Source of the DNA: Streptomyces puniciscabiei
GTDB lineage: Bacteria; Actinomycetota; Actinomycetes; Streptomycetales; Streptomycetaceae
DNA: 64,000 bases
Assembly: GCF_006715785.1 (NCBI RefSeq)
Contig: NZ_VFNX01000001.1
Span: forward strand, 2,060,501 to 2,124,500
Direction: 5' to 3'
This document shows positions 27,404 through 35,364 of the stretch, piece by piece. The position numbers and the translations under genes were made by a program. The notes under the pieces are model-generated. The model was not told the DNA's origin, made no database searches, and was given only the letters and a program-made list of their open reading frames with translations. Positions within the stretch are counted from its first letter, which is position 1. Each line of letters begins with the position of its first letter.

Positions 27404-27787
27404 ATGGACAGCGAGGACCGACGGGGGGACGGGCACAGGGAGCTGAGGGTGTCCGTCGACCGCCTCGACGGCTGGACGTTCACCAGCCTGGCGGGCACGA
27501 TCGACATCTTCACCGTGCCGGGGCTGCGGACGCACCTGGGAGCACTCGTGGCCGACCATGGCGGGCGTCCCCAGGTGATCATCGACCTCGGCGGCGTCAC
27601 CTTCTGCGACGCGCATGGACTGGGTGCGCTCATCGGTGCCCACCGGACGGCCGTCCGGCGCGGAGGCACGGTGCGCGTGGTGGTTCCCCAGGGGCGCGTG
27701 CGCAGGCTGCTGCGCATCGCCAGACCGACGCATGACCTCGAGCTCCACGAGACCCTGAGCGACGCGGTCGCAGTCGGCCCCCGGTGA
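27404..27787 (+). CDS. STAS-domain anti-sigma factor antagonist
   Basis: A protein of 127 residues. ATG 27404 has GGAGG seven bases upstream. The STAS fold is clear: WTFTSLAGTIDIFTVPGLR, then VIIDLGGVTFCDAHGLGALI. In SpoIIAA/RsbV proteins the loop reads D-S-S-G-L and the first Ser is phosphorylated by the kinase. Here it reads D69-A70-H71-G72, so neither Ser exists. The protein may be locked in the active, unphosphorylated state or act only as a binding partner. It lies divergent from the permease-phosphatase-kinase gene, its natural candidate partner. Confidence 0.9.
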   Translation: MDSEDRRGDGHRELRVSVDRLDGWTFTSLAGTIDIFTVPGLRTHLGALVADHGGRPQVIIDLGGVTFCDAHGLGALIGAHRTAVRRGGTVRVVVPQGRVRRLLRIARPTHDLELHETLSDAVAVGPR

Positions 27788-27821
27788 CCGGGCTTCGGCT
27801 CCGGCAGGGCCCCCGGAGCCG

Positions 27822-28622
27822 TCAACCGGCGGCCCGGCGGTACTTGCGCACCGCGAGCGTGCGGAAGATCAGGATGATCACGACCGACCAGATCAGCGAG
27901 GCCGGCACGGGGTGCTGCATGGGCCAGGCGCCGGACGTCTGGAAGCCCGGGGGAAGGTTGCCGAACAGCTCGCGGCACGCCTGCACGGTGGCGCTGAACG
28001 GGTTCCACTCCGCTATGTGCCGCAGGAAGGCCGGCATCTTGTTCGCGTCCACGAACGCGTTGGAGATGAAGGTCAGCGGAAACAGCCAGATCAGACCGCC
28101 CGAGGTCGCCGCTTCGGGAGTGCGTACGGACAGGCCGATGAGCGCGCCGATCCACGAGAACGCGTACCCGAGCAGCAGGAGCAGGGCGAATCCGGCGAGC
28201 ACCTTGCCGAGGTTCTCGTGCGTGCGCCAGCCGACGATCAGGGCGACGATCGCGAGAACGAGCAGGGTCAGAGCCGTCTGGACCAGGTCGGCGAGGGTGC
28301 GCCCGGTCAGCACCGCACCGCGCGCCATGGGCAGGGAGCGGAAGCGGTCGATGAGGCCCTTGTGCATGTCGTCGGCGATGCCCGCACCTGCGCCCGCCGT
28401 GGCGAACGTGACGGTCTGGGCGAAGATGCCGGCCATCAGGAACTCGCGGTACGCCTGGGTGGAGTGGGACGCGCCGACCTGGATCGAGCCGCCGAAGACA
28501 TAGGTGAACAGCACCACGAACATGATCGGCTGGATCAGCCCGAAGACCAGCATCTCGGGAATCCGGCCCATGCGGATCAAGTTCCGGTGGGCGACCACCA
28601 GGGAATCGCTGACGGCGCTCAT
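27822..28622 (-). CDS. ABC-2 type exporter permease (DrrB-like)
   Basis: A protein of 266 residues with six predicted helices and the ABC-2 family signature region (DMHKGLIDRFRSLPMARGAV, then LTGRTLADLVQ). The C-terminal part with ISNAFVDANKMPAFLRHIAE and WNPFSATVQACRELF is typical of DrrB, the membrane half of the daunorubicin exporter. The substrate here is unknown. The start ATG overlaps the stop of the ATPase gene by four bases (ATGA), so the pair is co-translated. Confidence 0.9.
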   Translation of the reverse strand: MSAVSDSLVVAHRNLIRMGRIPEMLVFGLIQPIMFVVLFTYVFGGSIQVGASHSTQAYREFLMAGIFAQTVTFATAGAGAGIADDMHKGLIDRFRSLPMARGAVLTGRTLADLVQTALTLLVLAIVALIVGWRTHENLGKVLAGFALLLLLGYAFSWIGALIGLSVRTPEAATSGGLIWLFPLTFISNAFVDANKMPAFLRHIAEWNPFSATVQACRELFGNLPPGFQTSGAWPMQHPVPASLIWSVVIILIFRTLAVRKYRRAAG

Positions 28623-29605
28623 TTCACAGTCTCCTCGGCGGTCGTCTCGTCGTCCTGGGCGGCGGTCTCGGCCACGTGTCCCGTCAACGACAGGAAGACG
28701 TCGTCGAGGGTGGGGCGGCGCAGCCCGATGTCGTCTATCTCGATCCCGCGGGTGTCCAGCTCGCGGATGATCTCGGCGAGCAGCTTGGCACCGCCGGTCA
28801 CCGGGACCGTGAGCCCGCGGGTGTGCTCCTCGACCGTGACCTCGCCCTTGCCCAAGCCGCTCAGCACCTCTGCGGCGCTCGCGATGTGCTCGCGCTCGTG
28901 CACCACGACCTCGACGCGCTCGCCGCCGGTGCGGGCCTTGAGCTGGTCGGAGGTGCCCTGGGCGATGACCCGGCCGTGGTCGACCACCGCGATGTCGTGG
29001 GCGAGGTGGTCGGCCTCCTCCAGGTACTGCGTGGTCAGGAGCAGGGTGGTGCCGCCGGAGACGAGCTGTTTGATGACCTCCCACAGCTGCTGGCGGTTGC
29101 GCGGGTCCAGGCCGGTCGTCGGCTCGTCCATGAACATCACCGGCGGCGAGACCACGAGGGCCGCGGCGAGGTCGAGCCGGCGGCGCATGCCTCCGGAGTA
29201 GGTCTTGGTGGGCCGGTCGGCGGCGTCCGCGAGGTTGAACTGCTCCAGCAGTTCGGCCGCGCGCGCCTTCGCCGCCCTGCCCTTCATCTGGTACAGCTGC
29301 CCGACCATCACCAGGTTCTCCCGGCCGGTCAGATACTCGTCGACCGCCGCGAACTGGCCGGACAGGCCGATGGAGCGGCGTACCGCGTCGGGGTCCTTGA
29401 GCACGTCCACACCCGCGACGACCGCCTTGCCGCTGTCGGGGCGCAGGAGCGTGGTCAGGCAGCGGACGGTCGTCGTCTTGCCTGCGCCGTTCGGCCCGAG
29501 GAGGCCGAGGACCGTGCCCTCGGGCACGTCCAGGTCTACGCCGTCTAGAGCCCTTACGTCACCGAAGGTCTTCACCAGGCCTTCGGCATGGATGGCGCCT
29601 GGCAT
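28619..29605 (-). CDS. ABC exporter ATPase (DrrA family)
   Basis: A protein of 328 residues. ATG 29605 has GTGGAGA six bases upstream; GTG 29617 is possible but has no site. Walker A GPNGAGKTTT, signature TYSGGMRRRLDLA, Walker B VMFMDEPTTGLD and the switch His region LLTTQYLEEADHLA are present. The C-terminal 90 residues are the DrrA-type regulatory extension (GLRRPTLDDVFLSLTGH). It is an energy-coupling subunit for drug or lipid export with the permease encoded next. There is no adjacent regulator gene, although two palindromes lie upstream. Confidence 0.92.
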   Translation of the reverse strand: MPGAIHAEGLVKTFGDVRALDGVDLDVPEGTVLGLLGPNGAGKTTTVRCLTTLLRPDSGKAVVAGVDVLKDPDAVRRSIGLSGQFAAVDEYLTGRENLVMVGQLYQMKGRAAKARAAELLEQFNLADAADRPTKTYSGGMRRRLDLAAALVVSPPVMFMDEPTTGLDPRNRQQLWEVIKQLVSGGTTLLLTTQYLEEADHLAHDIAVVDHGRVIAQGTSDQLKARTGGERVEVVVHEREHIASAAEVLSGLGKGEVTVEEHTRGLTVPVTGGAKLLAEIIRELDTRGIEIDDIGLRRPTLDDVFLSLTGHVAETAAQDDETTAEETVK

Positions 29606-29658
29606 GTCTGTCTCCACGTCATCGGGGATCGTCGTCCGGGATTCTTCGGAAAGGTTAG

Positions 29659-29674
29659 GTTTGCACGTTCAAAC
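29659..29674 (-). promoter_or_regulatory. Candidate TetR-type operator upstream of the ABC exporter
   Basis: GTTTGCACGTTCAAAC is a 16-base palindrome with one mismatched pair, 54 bases before the ATPase start. Its form (TTTGnACGTTCAAA) is like operators of TetR-family exporter repressors. Confidence 0.5.
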
Positions 29675-29739
29675 GCGCCTGCGTTTTTTCCGAGGACGGG
29701 CAAAGAACCCGCGAGCAGCGCGCCTTCAGCACACACCAT

Positions 29740-29757
29740 AACGCGATATATCGCGTT
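29740..29757 (-). promoter_or_regulatory. Perfect 18-bp palindrome upstream of the ABC exporter
   Basis: AACGCGATATATCGCGTT is perfectly symmetric and AT-centred in a GC-rich context, which marks it as a likely protein-binding site (PadR- or TetR-like). It lies 135 bases upstream of the ATPase start and downstream of ilvA. Confidence 0.5.
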
Positions 29758-29801
29758 CCTCAATGGACTTCACCTGATCGAGTGCCGAAGGGGTACGAGA
29801 G

Positions 29802-29841
29802 GCGGCCCGGCCTCAGTCGATGCGGCCCGGCCTCAGTCGAT
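29802..29841. repeat. 20-bp perfect tandem duplication across the ilvA stop codon
   Basis: GCGGCCCGGCCTCAGTCGAT occurs twice without a gap (29802-29821 and 29822-29841). The second copy holds the last codons and the TGA of ilvA. Confidence 0.9.
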
Positions 29842-31062
29842 GACGGTGTAACCCGCGTCCCGCAGGGCCTGGCCGACCTCGGCGCAGTGCACCGGGCCCT
29901 TCGTCTCGAGGTGCAGCTCCACCTCCGCCTCCGTGAGCCCGAGCCGGGGGTCGGTGCGAACGTGGCTCACGTCGAGGACATTGGCGTCGACCGCCGACAG
30001 CACCCCGAGGAGCGTGGCGAGGGCGCCCGGGCGGTCGGTCAGCCGGAGCCGAACGGCCAGGTAGCGGCCCTGCGCGGCCATGCCGTGCCGCAGCACGCGC
30101 TGCATCAGCACCGGGTCCACGTTCCCGCCGGAGAGCACCGCGACGACCGGCCCCTCGAAGGTGTCCGGTGCGGCCAGCAGCGCCGCGACCGGGCTCGCCC
30201 CGGCCGGTTCCACGACCAGCTTGGCCCGTTCCAGGCACAGCAGCAGCGCGGCCGACAGCTGGTCCTCGCTGACCATGCGCACCTCGTCGACCAGGTCCCT
30301 GACGATCACGAACGGCACCAGGCCCGGCCGCCCCACCTTGATGCCGTCGGCCATCGTCGCCGGGTTCCGGACCGCCACCGGGTGCCCGGCGGCCAGCGAG
30401 GGCGGGTAGGCCGCCGCGCCCTCCGCCTGCACGCCCACGATCCTGACGTCCGGCCGGATCGCCTTGACCGCGACCGCGATCCCCGCCGCGAGCCCGCCGC
30501 CGCCGATGCCGACGACGATCGTGCGCACCTCCGGGCACTGCTCCAGGATCTCCAGGCCGACCGTACCCTGACCGGCGATGATGTCCGGGTGGTCGAAGGG
30601 GTGGATGAACACCGCGCCCGTCTCGGCCGCGTACTCCTCGGCGGCGGCCAGCGTCTCGTCGACCACCTGGCCGTGCAGGCGCACCTCGGCGCCGTAGTCG
30701 CGCGTAGCGCTGATCTTCGGCAGTGGCGCGCCCTTCGGCATGAACACCGTGGAGTGCACACCGAGCAGCGAGGAGGCCAGCGCCACACCCTGCGCGTGGT
30801 TCCCGGCGCTCGCGGCCACCACCCCGGCCGCCCGCTCCTCCGGCAGCAGCCCCGAGATCCGCACATAGGCGCCGCGCAGCTTGAACGAGCCGGTCCGCTG
30901 CAGGTTCTCGCACTTCAGATGCACCGGCGCGCCGACCAGCTGGGTCAGGTGCCGGCTGCCCTCCATCGCGGTCACCCGTGCCACGCCGGAGAGCATCTTC
31001 TGCGCTCCTCGCACATCGTCCAGGGTGACGGAACGCAAGGAGTCAGCCGTGCCGTAGCTCAT
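29833..31062 (-). CDS. ilvA: Threonine dehydratase (threonine ammonia-lyase) with ACT domain
   Basis: A protein of 409 residues of the shorter, catabolic-like class. The fold-type II PLP enzyme domain spans residues 1-320: TGSFKLRGAY with the Schiff-base lysine, SAGNHAQGVA, VGIGGGGLAAG for the phosphate, and LSGGNVD. A single ACT-like domain follows (VRLRLTDRPGALATLLGVLS). It converts threonine to 2-oxobutyrate for isoleucine synthesis or catabolism; the choice between the two is not decided by sequence alone. ATG 31062 has GATGCT six bases upstream, so the message is probably leaderless. Confidence 0.92.
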   Translation of the reverse strand: MSYGTADSLRSVTLDDVRGAQKMLSGVARVTAMEGSRHLTQLVGAPVHLKCENLQRTGSFKLRGAYVRISGLLPEERAAGVVAASAGNHAQGVALASSLLGVHSTVFMPKGAPLPKISATRDYGAEVRLHGQVVDETLAAAEEYAAETGAVFIHPFDHPDIIAGQGTVGLEILEQCPEVRTIVVGIGGGGLAAGIAVAVKAIRPDVRIVGVQAEGAAAYPPSLAAGHPVAVRNPATMADGIKVGRPGLVPFVIVRDLVDEVRMVSEDQLSAALLLCLERAKLVVEPAGASPVAALLAAPDTFEGPVVAVLSGGNVDPVLMQRVLRHGMAAQGRYLAVRLRLTDRPGALATLLGVLSAVDANVLDVSHVRTDPRLGLTEAEVELHLETKGPVHCAEVGQALRDAGYTVID

Positions 31063-31206
31063 GACTCCAGCATCGCAGTTCACGGTCGTACACGACGGGT
31101 GTGACCAAGCGGCGAGACCGGTTTGCGCAGCGCCGGTACGGTCCGCCGCCGGGCCGCGTACCCTGTCCCCCAACCCAGCAGCCCTTCATGAAGCGAGCCT
31201 CCGGCC

Positions 31207-31731
31207 ATGCCCACAACACCTGAAATGTCGATGGACATGACGACCGTCGGTGACACCGGTCTCCTCGACACCCTCCAGCACGAGGTGGCGGTGTTCGCCC
31301 GCCGTGCCGAACAGACACGGCTCGGCGGCGTCGGGCAGGTGCGCAACTCCATGGACCGCGCGGCGTATCTGCTGCTCAACCGCCTCGACAAGGAAGGCCC
31401 GATGGGCGTCAAGGCGCTCGCCGCGAGCATGGGCATCGACTCCTCCACGGTCACCCGGCAGGTGGCTCCGCTGGTCGACACCGGGCTCGTCAAGCGCACC
31501 TCGCACCCCGAGGACGGGCGGGCGGTGGTCCTTCAGCTGTCCCCGCGCGGGACCGCGCGGCTGGAGGAGGTGCGCTCCTCCAGGCGTCAGCTGATGGCCG
31601 AGCTGACCCAGGACTGGGCACCGGAGGAGCGCGAGCAGTTCTGCACGCTCCTGACCCGGTTCAACCGCGCGCTGTCCGCACGGATGACGGTGCAGGGGCC
31701 CGCGCCGGCGGAACAGCAGCCGACGTCCTGA
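31207..31731 (+). CDS. MarR family transcriptional regulator
   Basis: A protein of 174 residues. The winged helix is clear: RAAYLLLNRLDKEGPMGVKA, ALAASMGIDSSTVTRQVAPL, and a wing with KRTSHPEDGRAVVLQLSPRG. The flanking helices form the dimer region. It is divergent from the threonine dehydratase gene. No ribosome binding site is evident for ATG 31207; in-frame ATG 31228 is a possible later start. The ligand and targets are unknown. Confidence 0.88.
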   Translation: MPTTPEMSMDMTTVGDTGLLDTLQHEVAVFARRAEQTRLGGVGQVRNSMDRAAYLLLNRLDKEGPMGVKALAASMGIDSSTVTRQVAPLVDTGLVKRTSHPEDGRAVVLQLSPRGTARLEEVRSSRRQLMAELTQDWAPEEREQFCTLLTRFNRALSARMTVQGPAPAEQQPTS

Positions 31732-31874
31732 ACCCCGTCGGCCACGCCCGGCATCGGTCGCTTCCGAAGGCTTGACCCCGGGCCGCCGCTGGCCTCATAT
31801 GAGACCGGGTCCTGCGTCGTACGCGGTTCGCCTTTTCCCGTACCCGACGGGGCCCCGTCAAGGGGGGAGGCTCG

Positions 31875-32378
31875 GTGCGTGAGCGGCAGGTGTCCCGAAG
31901 TTCCCGCAGGGCCCGCGAGTTCGAGGCCTTCGTCGCGGGCGCGGCCGGACGTCTGCTGCATGCCGCCACGCTGCTGACCGCGGAGGCGCCGGACGCCAAC
32001 CCGCGCGCGCGGCGCCTGCTGACGCTCGCGCTCGCGCACACCTACGCGCGCTGGGACCGGCTGCGCGGCGAGGACCCGTACGACTGCGCCCGCCAGTACC
32101 TCGCCACCCGCTTCGCACGCGCGACCTGGCACCAGTACGGCGCCTTCGGCCGCACCCGCCCGGATCCCGGCAGCCCGCTCGCCGCGCTCACCCCGCAGGA
32201 GCGGCTGATCCTGGTGCTGCGCCTGTACGAAGGCGTCGCCGAGCAACAGGCCGCGGCCCTCCTCGGGCTCCCCCGAGAGCGCGTCCACACCATCTGCGAC
32301 CGCGCGACAGCCACCTTGCTCCACCCGCCGAGCCGCCCCACGCCGCGGGCGGCGGGCAGGGAGGTGGCACCGTCGTGA
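31875..32378 (+). CDS. Degenerate sigma-70-like (region 4) protein
   Basis: A protein of 167 residues from GTG 31875 with GGGGGAGG four bases upstream. The C-terminal 70 residues resemble sigma region 4 of ECF-type factors: SPLAALTPQERLILVLRLYE, then GVAEQQAAALLGLPRERVHT. The N-terminal half (EFEAFVAGAAGRLLHAATLL) recalls region 2.1 but lacks clear -10 recognition residues. It may be a divergent ECF factor or a regulator built from that fold. Its stop overlaps the next start by GTGA. Confidence 0.7.
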   Translation: MRERQVSRSSRRAREFEAFVAGAAGRLLHAATLLTAEAPDANPRARRLLTLALAHTYARWDRLRGEDPYDCARQYLATRFARATWHQYGAFGRTRPDPGSPLAALTPQERLILVLRLYEGVAEQQAAALLGLPRERVHTICDRATATLLHPPSRPTPRAAGREVAPS

Positions 32379-32566
32379 GGGGGCGCGGAGCGAACAGCGC
32401 GTGGCGTGTACCGGCCGTCGGGGGCGTTCCGGCCGTGGGGAATGCTCCGGCCGGGTGGAGTGCTCCGGCCGGGGGGAATGGACGGGGCGGGGGGAGCGCC
32501 CTGCGTGCGGGCGGGCCCGGCAGCGTGTGGATGTCGGGGCACCGGCGCAGCGGGAGGGCGGGATGA
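32375..32566 (+). CDS. Low-complexity short frame chained between two genes (doubtful)
   Basis: A frame of 63 codons, linked by GTGA to the sigma-like gene upstream and by ATGA to the membrane protein downstream. The protein is Gly/Ala/Pro-rich with hexapeptide-like repeats (VPAVGG, VPAVGN, APAGWS, APAGGN), which follow 18-base imperfect DNA repeats at about 32423-32494. It has no homology I recognise. It may be only a translational bridge, or the remnant of repeat expansion in a spacer. Confidence 0.35.
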   Translation: MRGRGANSAWRVPAVGGVPAVGNAPAGWSAPAGGNGRGGGSALRAGGPGSVWMSGHRRSGRAG

Positions 32567-32811
32567 ACCGGCCCCAACGGGAGGCCGCCGCGCGGCAGAT
32601 CATGGAGCGGGCCCCGGCACCGGTGCCGCCGGACCTGTGCGCGGAGGCGGTGCGCCGCGGCGAGCGCCTGCTCAGGCGCCGGCAGCTCGTCCGCCGGGTG
32701 CTGTGGCTGCTGGCCTGCGCCGCGGTCGTCGCGTTCAGCGTGTGGGCGGCCCGAGTGCACCCGTGGACGGAGCCGCCCTCCCAGACGACTCCGCCGATCA
32801 CCGGCTGGTGA
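32563..32811 (+). CDS. Small membrane protein, possible anti-sigma-like partner
   Basis: A protein of 82 residues. ATG 32563 has GGGAGG five bases upstream. An Arg-rich cytoplasmic half (REAAARQIMERAPAPVPPDL, then RRGERLLRRRQLVRR) is followed by one helix (VLWLLACAAVVAFSVWAAR) and a short Pro/Thr-rich outside tail. Size, topology and position after a sigma-like gene fit a small anti-sigma or regulator, but no zinc motif (HxxxCxxC) is present, so this is only a suggestion. Confidence 0.65.
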   Translation: MNRPQREAAARQIMERAPAPVPPDLCAEAVRRGERLLRRRQLVRRVLWLLACAAVVAFSVWAARVHPWTEPPSQTTPPITGW

Positions 32812-32880
32812 CGTCCGACAACCGTCCACCTGCCACGGGCCCGCCCCACGAGGCCCTGCGCCTTCCGGCGTTCGTCTCCG

Positions 32881-34035
32881 TCAGCCCAGCGCCTGCTGGA
32901 GGTCGGTCAGCAGGTCGTCGACGTTCTCGATGCCCACGGACAGGCGTACCAGGTCACCGGGTACCTCCAGCGCGGAGCCGGCCGCGGAGGCGTGCGTCAT
33001 CCGGCCGGGGTGCTCGATGAGGGACTCGACGCCGCCGAGCGACTCGCCGAGGGTGAACACCTTGGCGCGGTTGCACACCTCGACGGCGGCCTCCTCGCCG
33101 CCCTGCACCCGGAAGGACACCATGCCGCCGAACGCCTTCATCTGCTTCGCGGCGACCTCGTGGCCGGGGTGCTCGGGCAGGCCCGGGTAGAGCACGCTGG
33201 TCACGCGCGGGTGCCGGGTCAGCATGTCGGCGATCTTGGTGGCGTTGTCGCTGTGCCGGTCCATCCGCACCGCGAGCGTCTTGGTGCCGCGCAGCACCAG
33301 CCAGGAGTCGAAGGGGCCGGCGACGGCGCCCATCGCGTTCTGGTGGTAGGCCAGCTCCTCGCCGAGGCCCTGGTCGGAGACGATCAGCGCGCCGCCCACG
33401 ACGTCCGAGTGACCGCCCATGTACTTGGTCAGGGAGTGGACGACGACGTCCGCGCCGAGCGACAGCGGCTGCTGCAGGTAGGGCGTGGCGAAGGTGTTGT
33501 CGACGACGAGCTTCGCGCCCGCGTCGTGCGCGACAGAGGCGACGGCGGCGATGTCGGTGATGCCGAGCAGCGGATTGGAGGGGGTCTCCACCCAGACGGC
33601 CTTGGTCTTCGGGGTGATCGCGGCCCGTACGGCGGCCGGGTCGCTGGTGTCGGCGACGGACCACTCCACGCCCCAGCGGGTGACGACCTTGGCGAAGAGC
33701 CGGAAGGTGCCGCCGTAGGCGTCGTTCGGGATCACCACGTGGTCACCGGGGCTGAGCAGCGTGCGCAGCAGGGTGTCCTCGGCCGCCAGGCCGGACGCGA
33801 AGGCGAGGCCGCGGCGGCCGCCCTCCAGCGCGGCGAGGTTCTCCTCGAGGGCGGTGCGGGTGGGGTTGGCGCTGCGGCTGTACTCGTAGCCGCCGCGCAG
33901 CCCCCCGACGCCGTCCTGCTTGTAGGTCGAGACCTGGTAGATCGGCGGGACGACCGCGCCGGTGAGGGGATCCGCGGTGTTGCCCGCGTGGATCGCGAGG
34001 GTCTCGAAGTGCTGACTGATGTGCCTGTCGCTCAT
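32881..34035 (-). CDS. metB: Cystathionine gamma-synthase
   Basis: A protein of 384 residues of the Cys/Met metabolism PLP family. Visible motifs: YEYSRSANPTRTALEENLA, FASGLAAEDTLL, VDNTFATPYLQQPL, VVHSLTKYMGGHSDVVGG with the cofactor lysine, and ESLGGVESLIEHPGRMTHAS. It joins O-succinyl- or O-acetylhomoserine with cysteine. Cystathionine gamma-lyase is very close in sequence and cannot be ruled out. ATG 34035 lacks a ribosome binding site; TACGCT lies eight bases before it. The gene stands alone. Confidence 0.88.
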   Translation of the reverse strand: MSDRHISQHFETLAIHAGNTADPLTGAVVPPIYQVSTYKQDGVGGLRGGYEYSRSANPTRTALEENLAALEGGRRGLAFASGLAAEDTLLRTLLSPGDHVVIPNDAYGGTFRLFAKVVTRWGVEWSVADTSDPAAVRAAITPKTKAVWVETPSNPLLGITDIAAVASVAHDAGAKLVVDNTFATPYLQQPLSLGADVVVHSLTKYMGGHSDVVGGALIVSDQGLGEELAYHQNAMGAVAGPFDSWLVLRGTKTLAVRMDRHSDNATKIADMLTRHPRVTSVLYPGLPEHPGHEVAAKQMKAFGGMVSFRVQGGEEAAVEVCNRAKVFTLGESLGGVESLIEHPGRMTHASAAGSALEVPGDLVRLSVGIENVDDLLTDLQQALG

Positions 34036-34221
34036 GTGCACCGAGCGTAGTGCGCCTGACCGGATCCTGACGCCCACCGGGCTCGAGCGGCACAGGACGA
34101 AGGGTTTCCCCTCGCTCTGTGCGCGCCCCGCGTCCCCGTGCCGTCATGAACAGACCCGGAGTTTTCCACAGCCTCGTGGCGGGGTTGGCCAATTGTCGGC
34201 GGCGTCTGGTTCGCTTGTGGC

Positions 34222-35340
34222 ATGGCGATTCTCTGGCTGCTCATGGCGCTGCTCATGCTGAGCTTCGTGCTGCTGTCGTTCATGCGGCGCAGGCGCGGGG
34301 TGATCGAGCAGGTCCCCCCGGGACACCCCGACGCCGCCGACCCGGCGGCCTACGGCTTCGTGCGTCAGGAGGAGCTGGACCTGCGCATGCCGGGCCCCGA
34401 CCAGGATCTGCTGGACGTGCTGGAACTGGTGCAGCGCACGCAGGACTATCACGCGGCCTCCCAGCTGCTGGCCGGCACCGAGACCGAGGGCGAGCCGCGC
34501 TGGCAGCGCGTGCAGGCCTTCGCGGGCGCGGCCGCGCTGGAACTGCAGCAGCGGCCCGGCGGGATACACGAGACGCCGGGCGGCCAGTGGCTGCGCGTGT
34601 GGCGGGCCGAGCGGCCCAAGGACGCGGGCTGCGCCGCCGTCTACGCGGAGTTCCTGGTCCAGCAGGCCTGGCGGACCTCGACGCCGGGCACGGACGACTT
34701 CCGGATCATCATGGAGGAGGCCCGGGACGCGTGCGCACAGGCCGCCCTGCTCGCTCCCGGCGACCCGGTGCCGTACATCGTCGAGCTGTCCATCGCCCGT
34801 GGACTCGCCTATTCCCAGGACGAGTTCGAGCAGCTGTGGCTGAAGATCCTCGACCGCGCCCCGCATCACATGGGCGCGCATCTGGCCGCGCTGCACTACT
34901 GGTGCGAGAAGTGGCACGGTTCGCGCGAGCAGGCGTACTCCTTCGCCGAGGCCGCCGCGGCCCGGGCACCGCAGGGCTCGCTGCTCGCCGCGCTGCCCCT
35001 GTTCGCGGTCTTCGAGCACCTCCCCGAGGTGAACCTGGTGGCGAGCTTCTACCAGAGCGAGGTCGTCACCAAGGCGATGCACGGCGCCCTGCACGCGGTG
35101 CACTCGGCCCGCCCCGACGACCCGATGCTCGCGCACGTCCGCCATCTGCTGATCTTCTTCCTGGTCCGCGCCGAGCGCTGGCAGGAGGCCATGCACCAGC
35201 TGATACACGTCGACGGGCACGTCGGGGCGCTGCCCTGGACGCTGTCCGCCGACCCGGCCGCCGAGTTCGCCCTCTACCGCGCCCTGGCGGTGGCCGGTTA
35301 CGAGGCCAACGGCGGCAGCCCGGCCGCCCTCCCCGGCTGA
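34222..35340 (+). CDS. Membrane-anchored conserved protein of unknown function
   Basis: A protein of 372 residues. One N-terminal helix (WLLMALLMLSFVLLSFM) is followed by RRRR, so the rest is cytoplasmic. The body is helical and TPR-like in feel, with repeated Ala-rich helix pairs and many Trp and His residues (WLKILDRAPHHMGAHLAALH, YWCEKWHGSREQAYSFAEAA). I recognise it only as a conserved Streptomyces protein without a named domain. A weak leaderless signal (TTCGCT, six bases before ATG) is present and no ribosome binding site is seen. Confidence 0.7.
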   Translation: MAILWLLMALLMLSFVLLSFMRRRRGVIEQVPPGHPDAADPAAYGFVRQEELDLRMPGPDQDLLDVLELVQRTQDYHAASQLLAGTETEGEPRWQRVQAFAGAAALELQQRPGGIHETPGGQWLRVWRAERPKDAGCAAVYAEFLVQQAWRTSTPGTDDFRIIMEEARDACAQAALLAPGDPVPYIVELSIARGLAYSQDEFEQLWLKILDRAPHHMGAHLAALHYWCEKWHGSREQAYSFAEAAAARAPQGSLLAALPLFAVFEHLPEVNLVASFYQSEVVTKAMHGALHAVHSARPDDPMLAHVRHLLIFFLVRAERWQEAMHQLIHVDGHVGALPWTLSADPAAEFALYRALAVAGYEANGGSPAALPG

Positions 35341-35364
35341 GCCGCGACCCCGGCCCCCCAGCCG

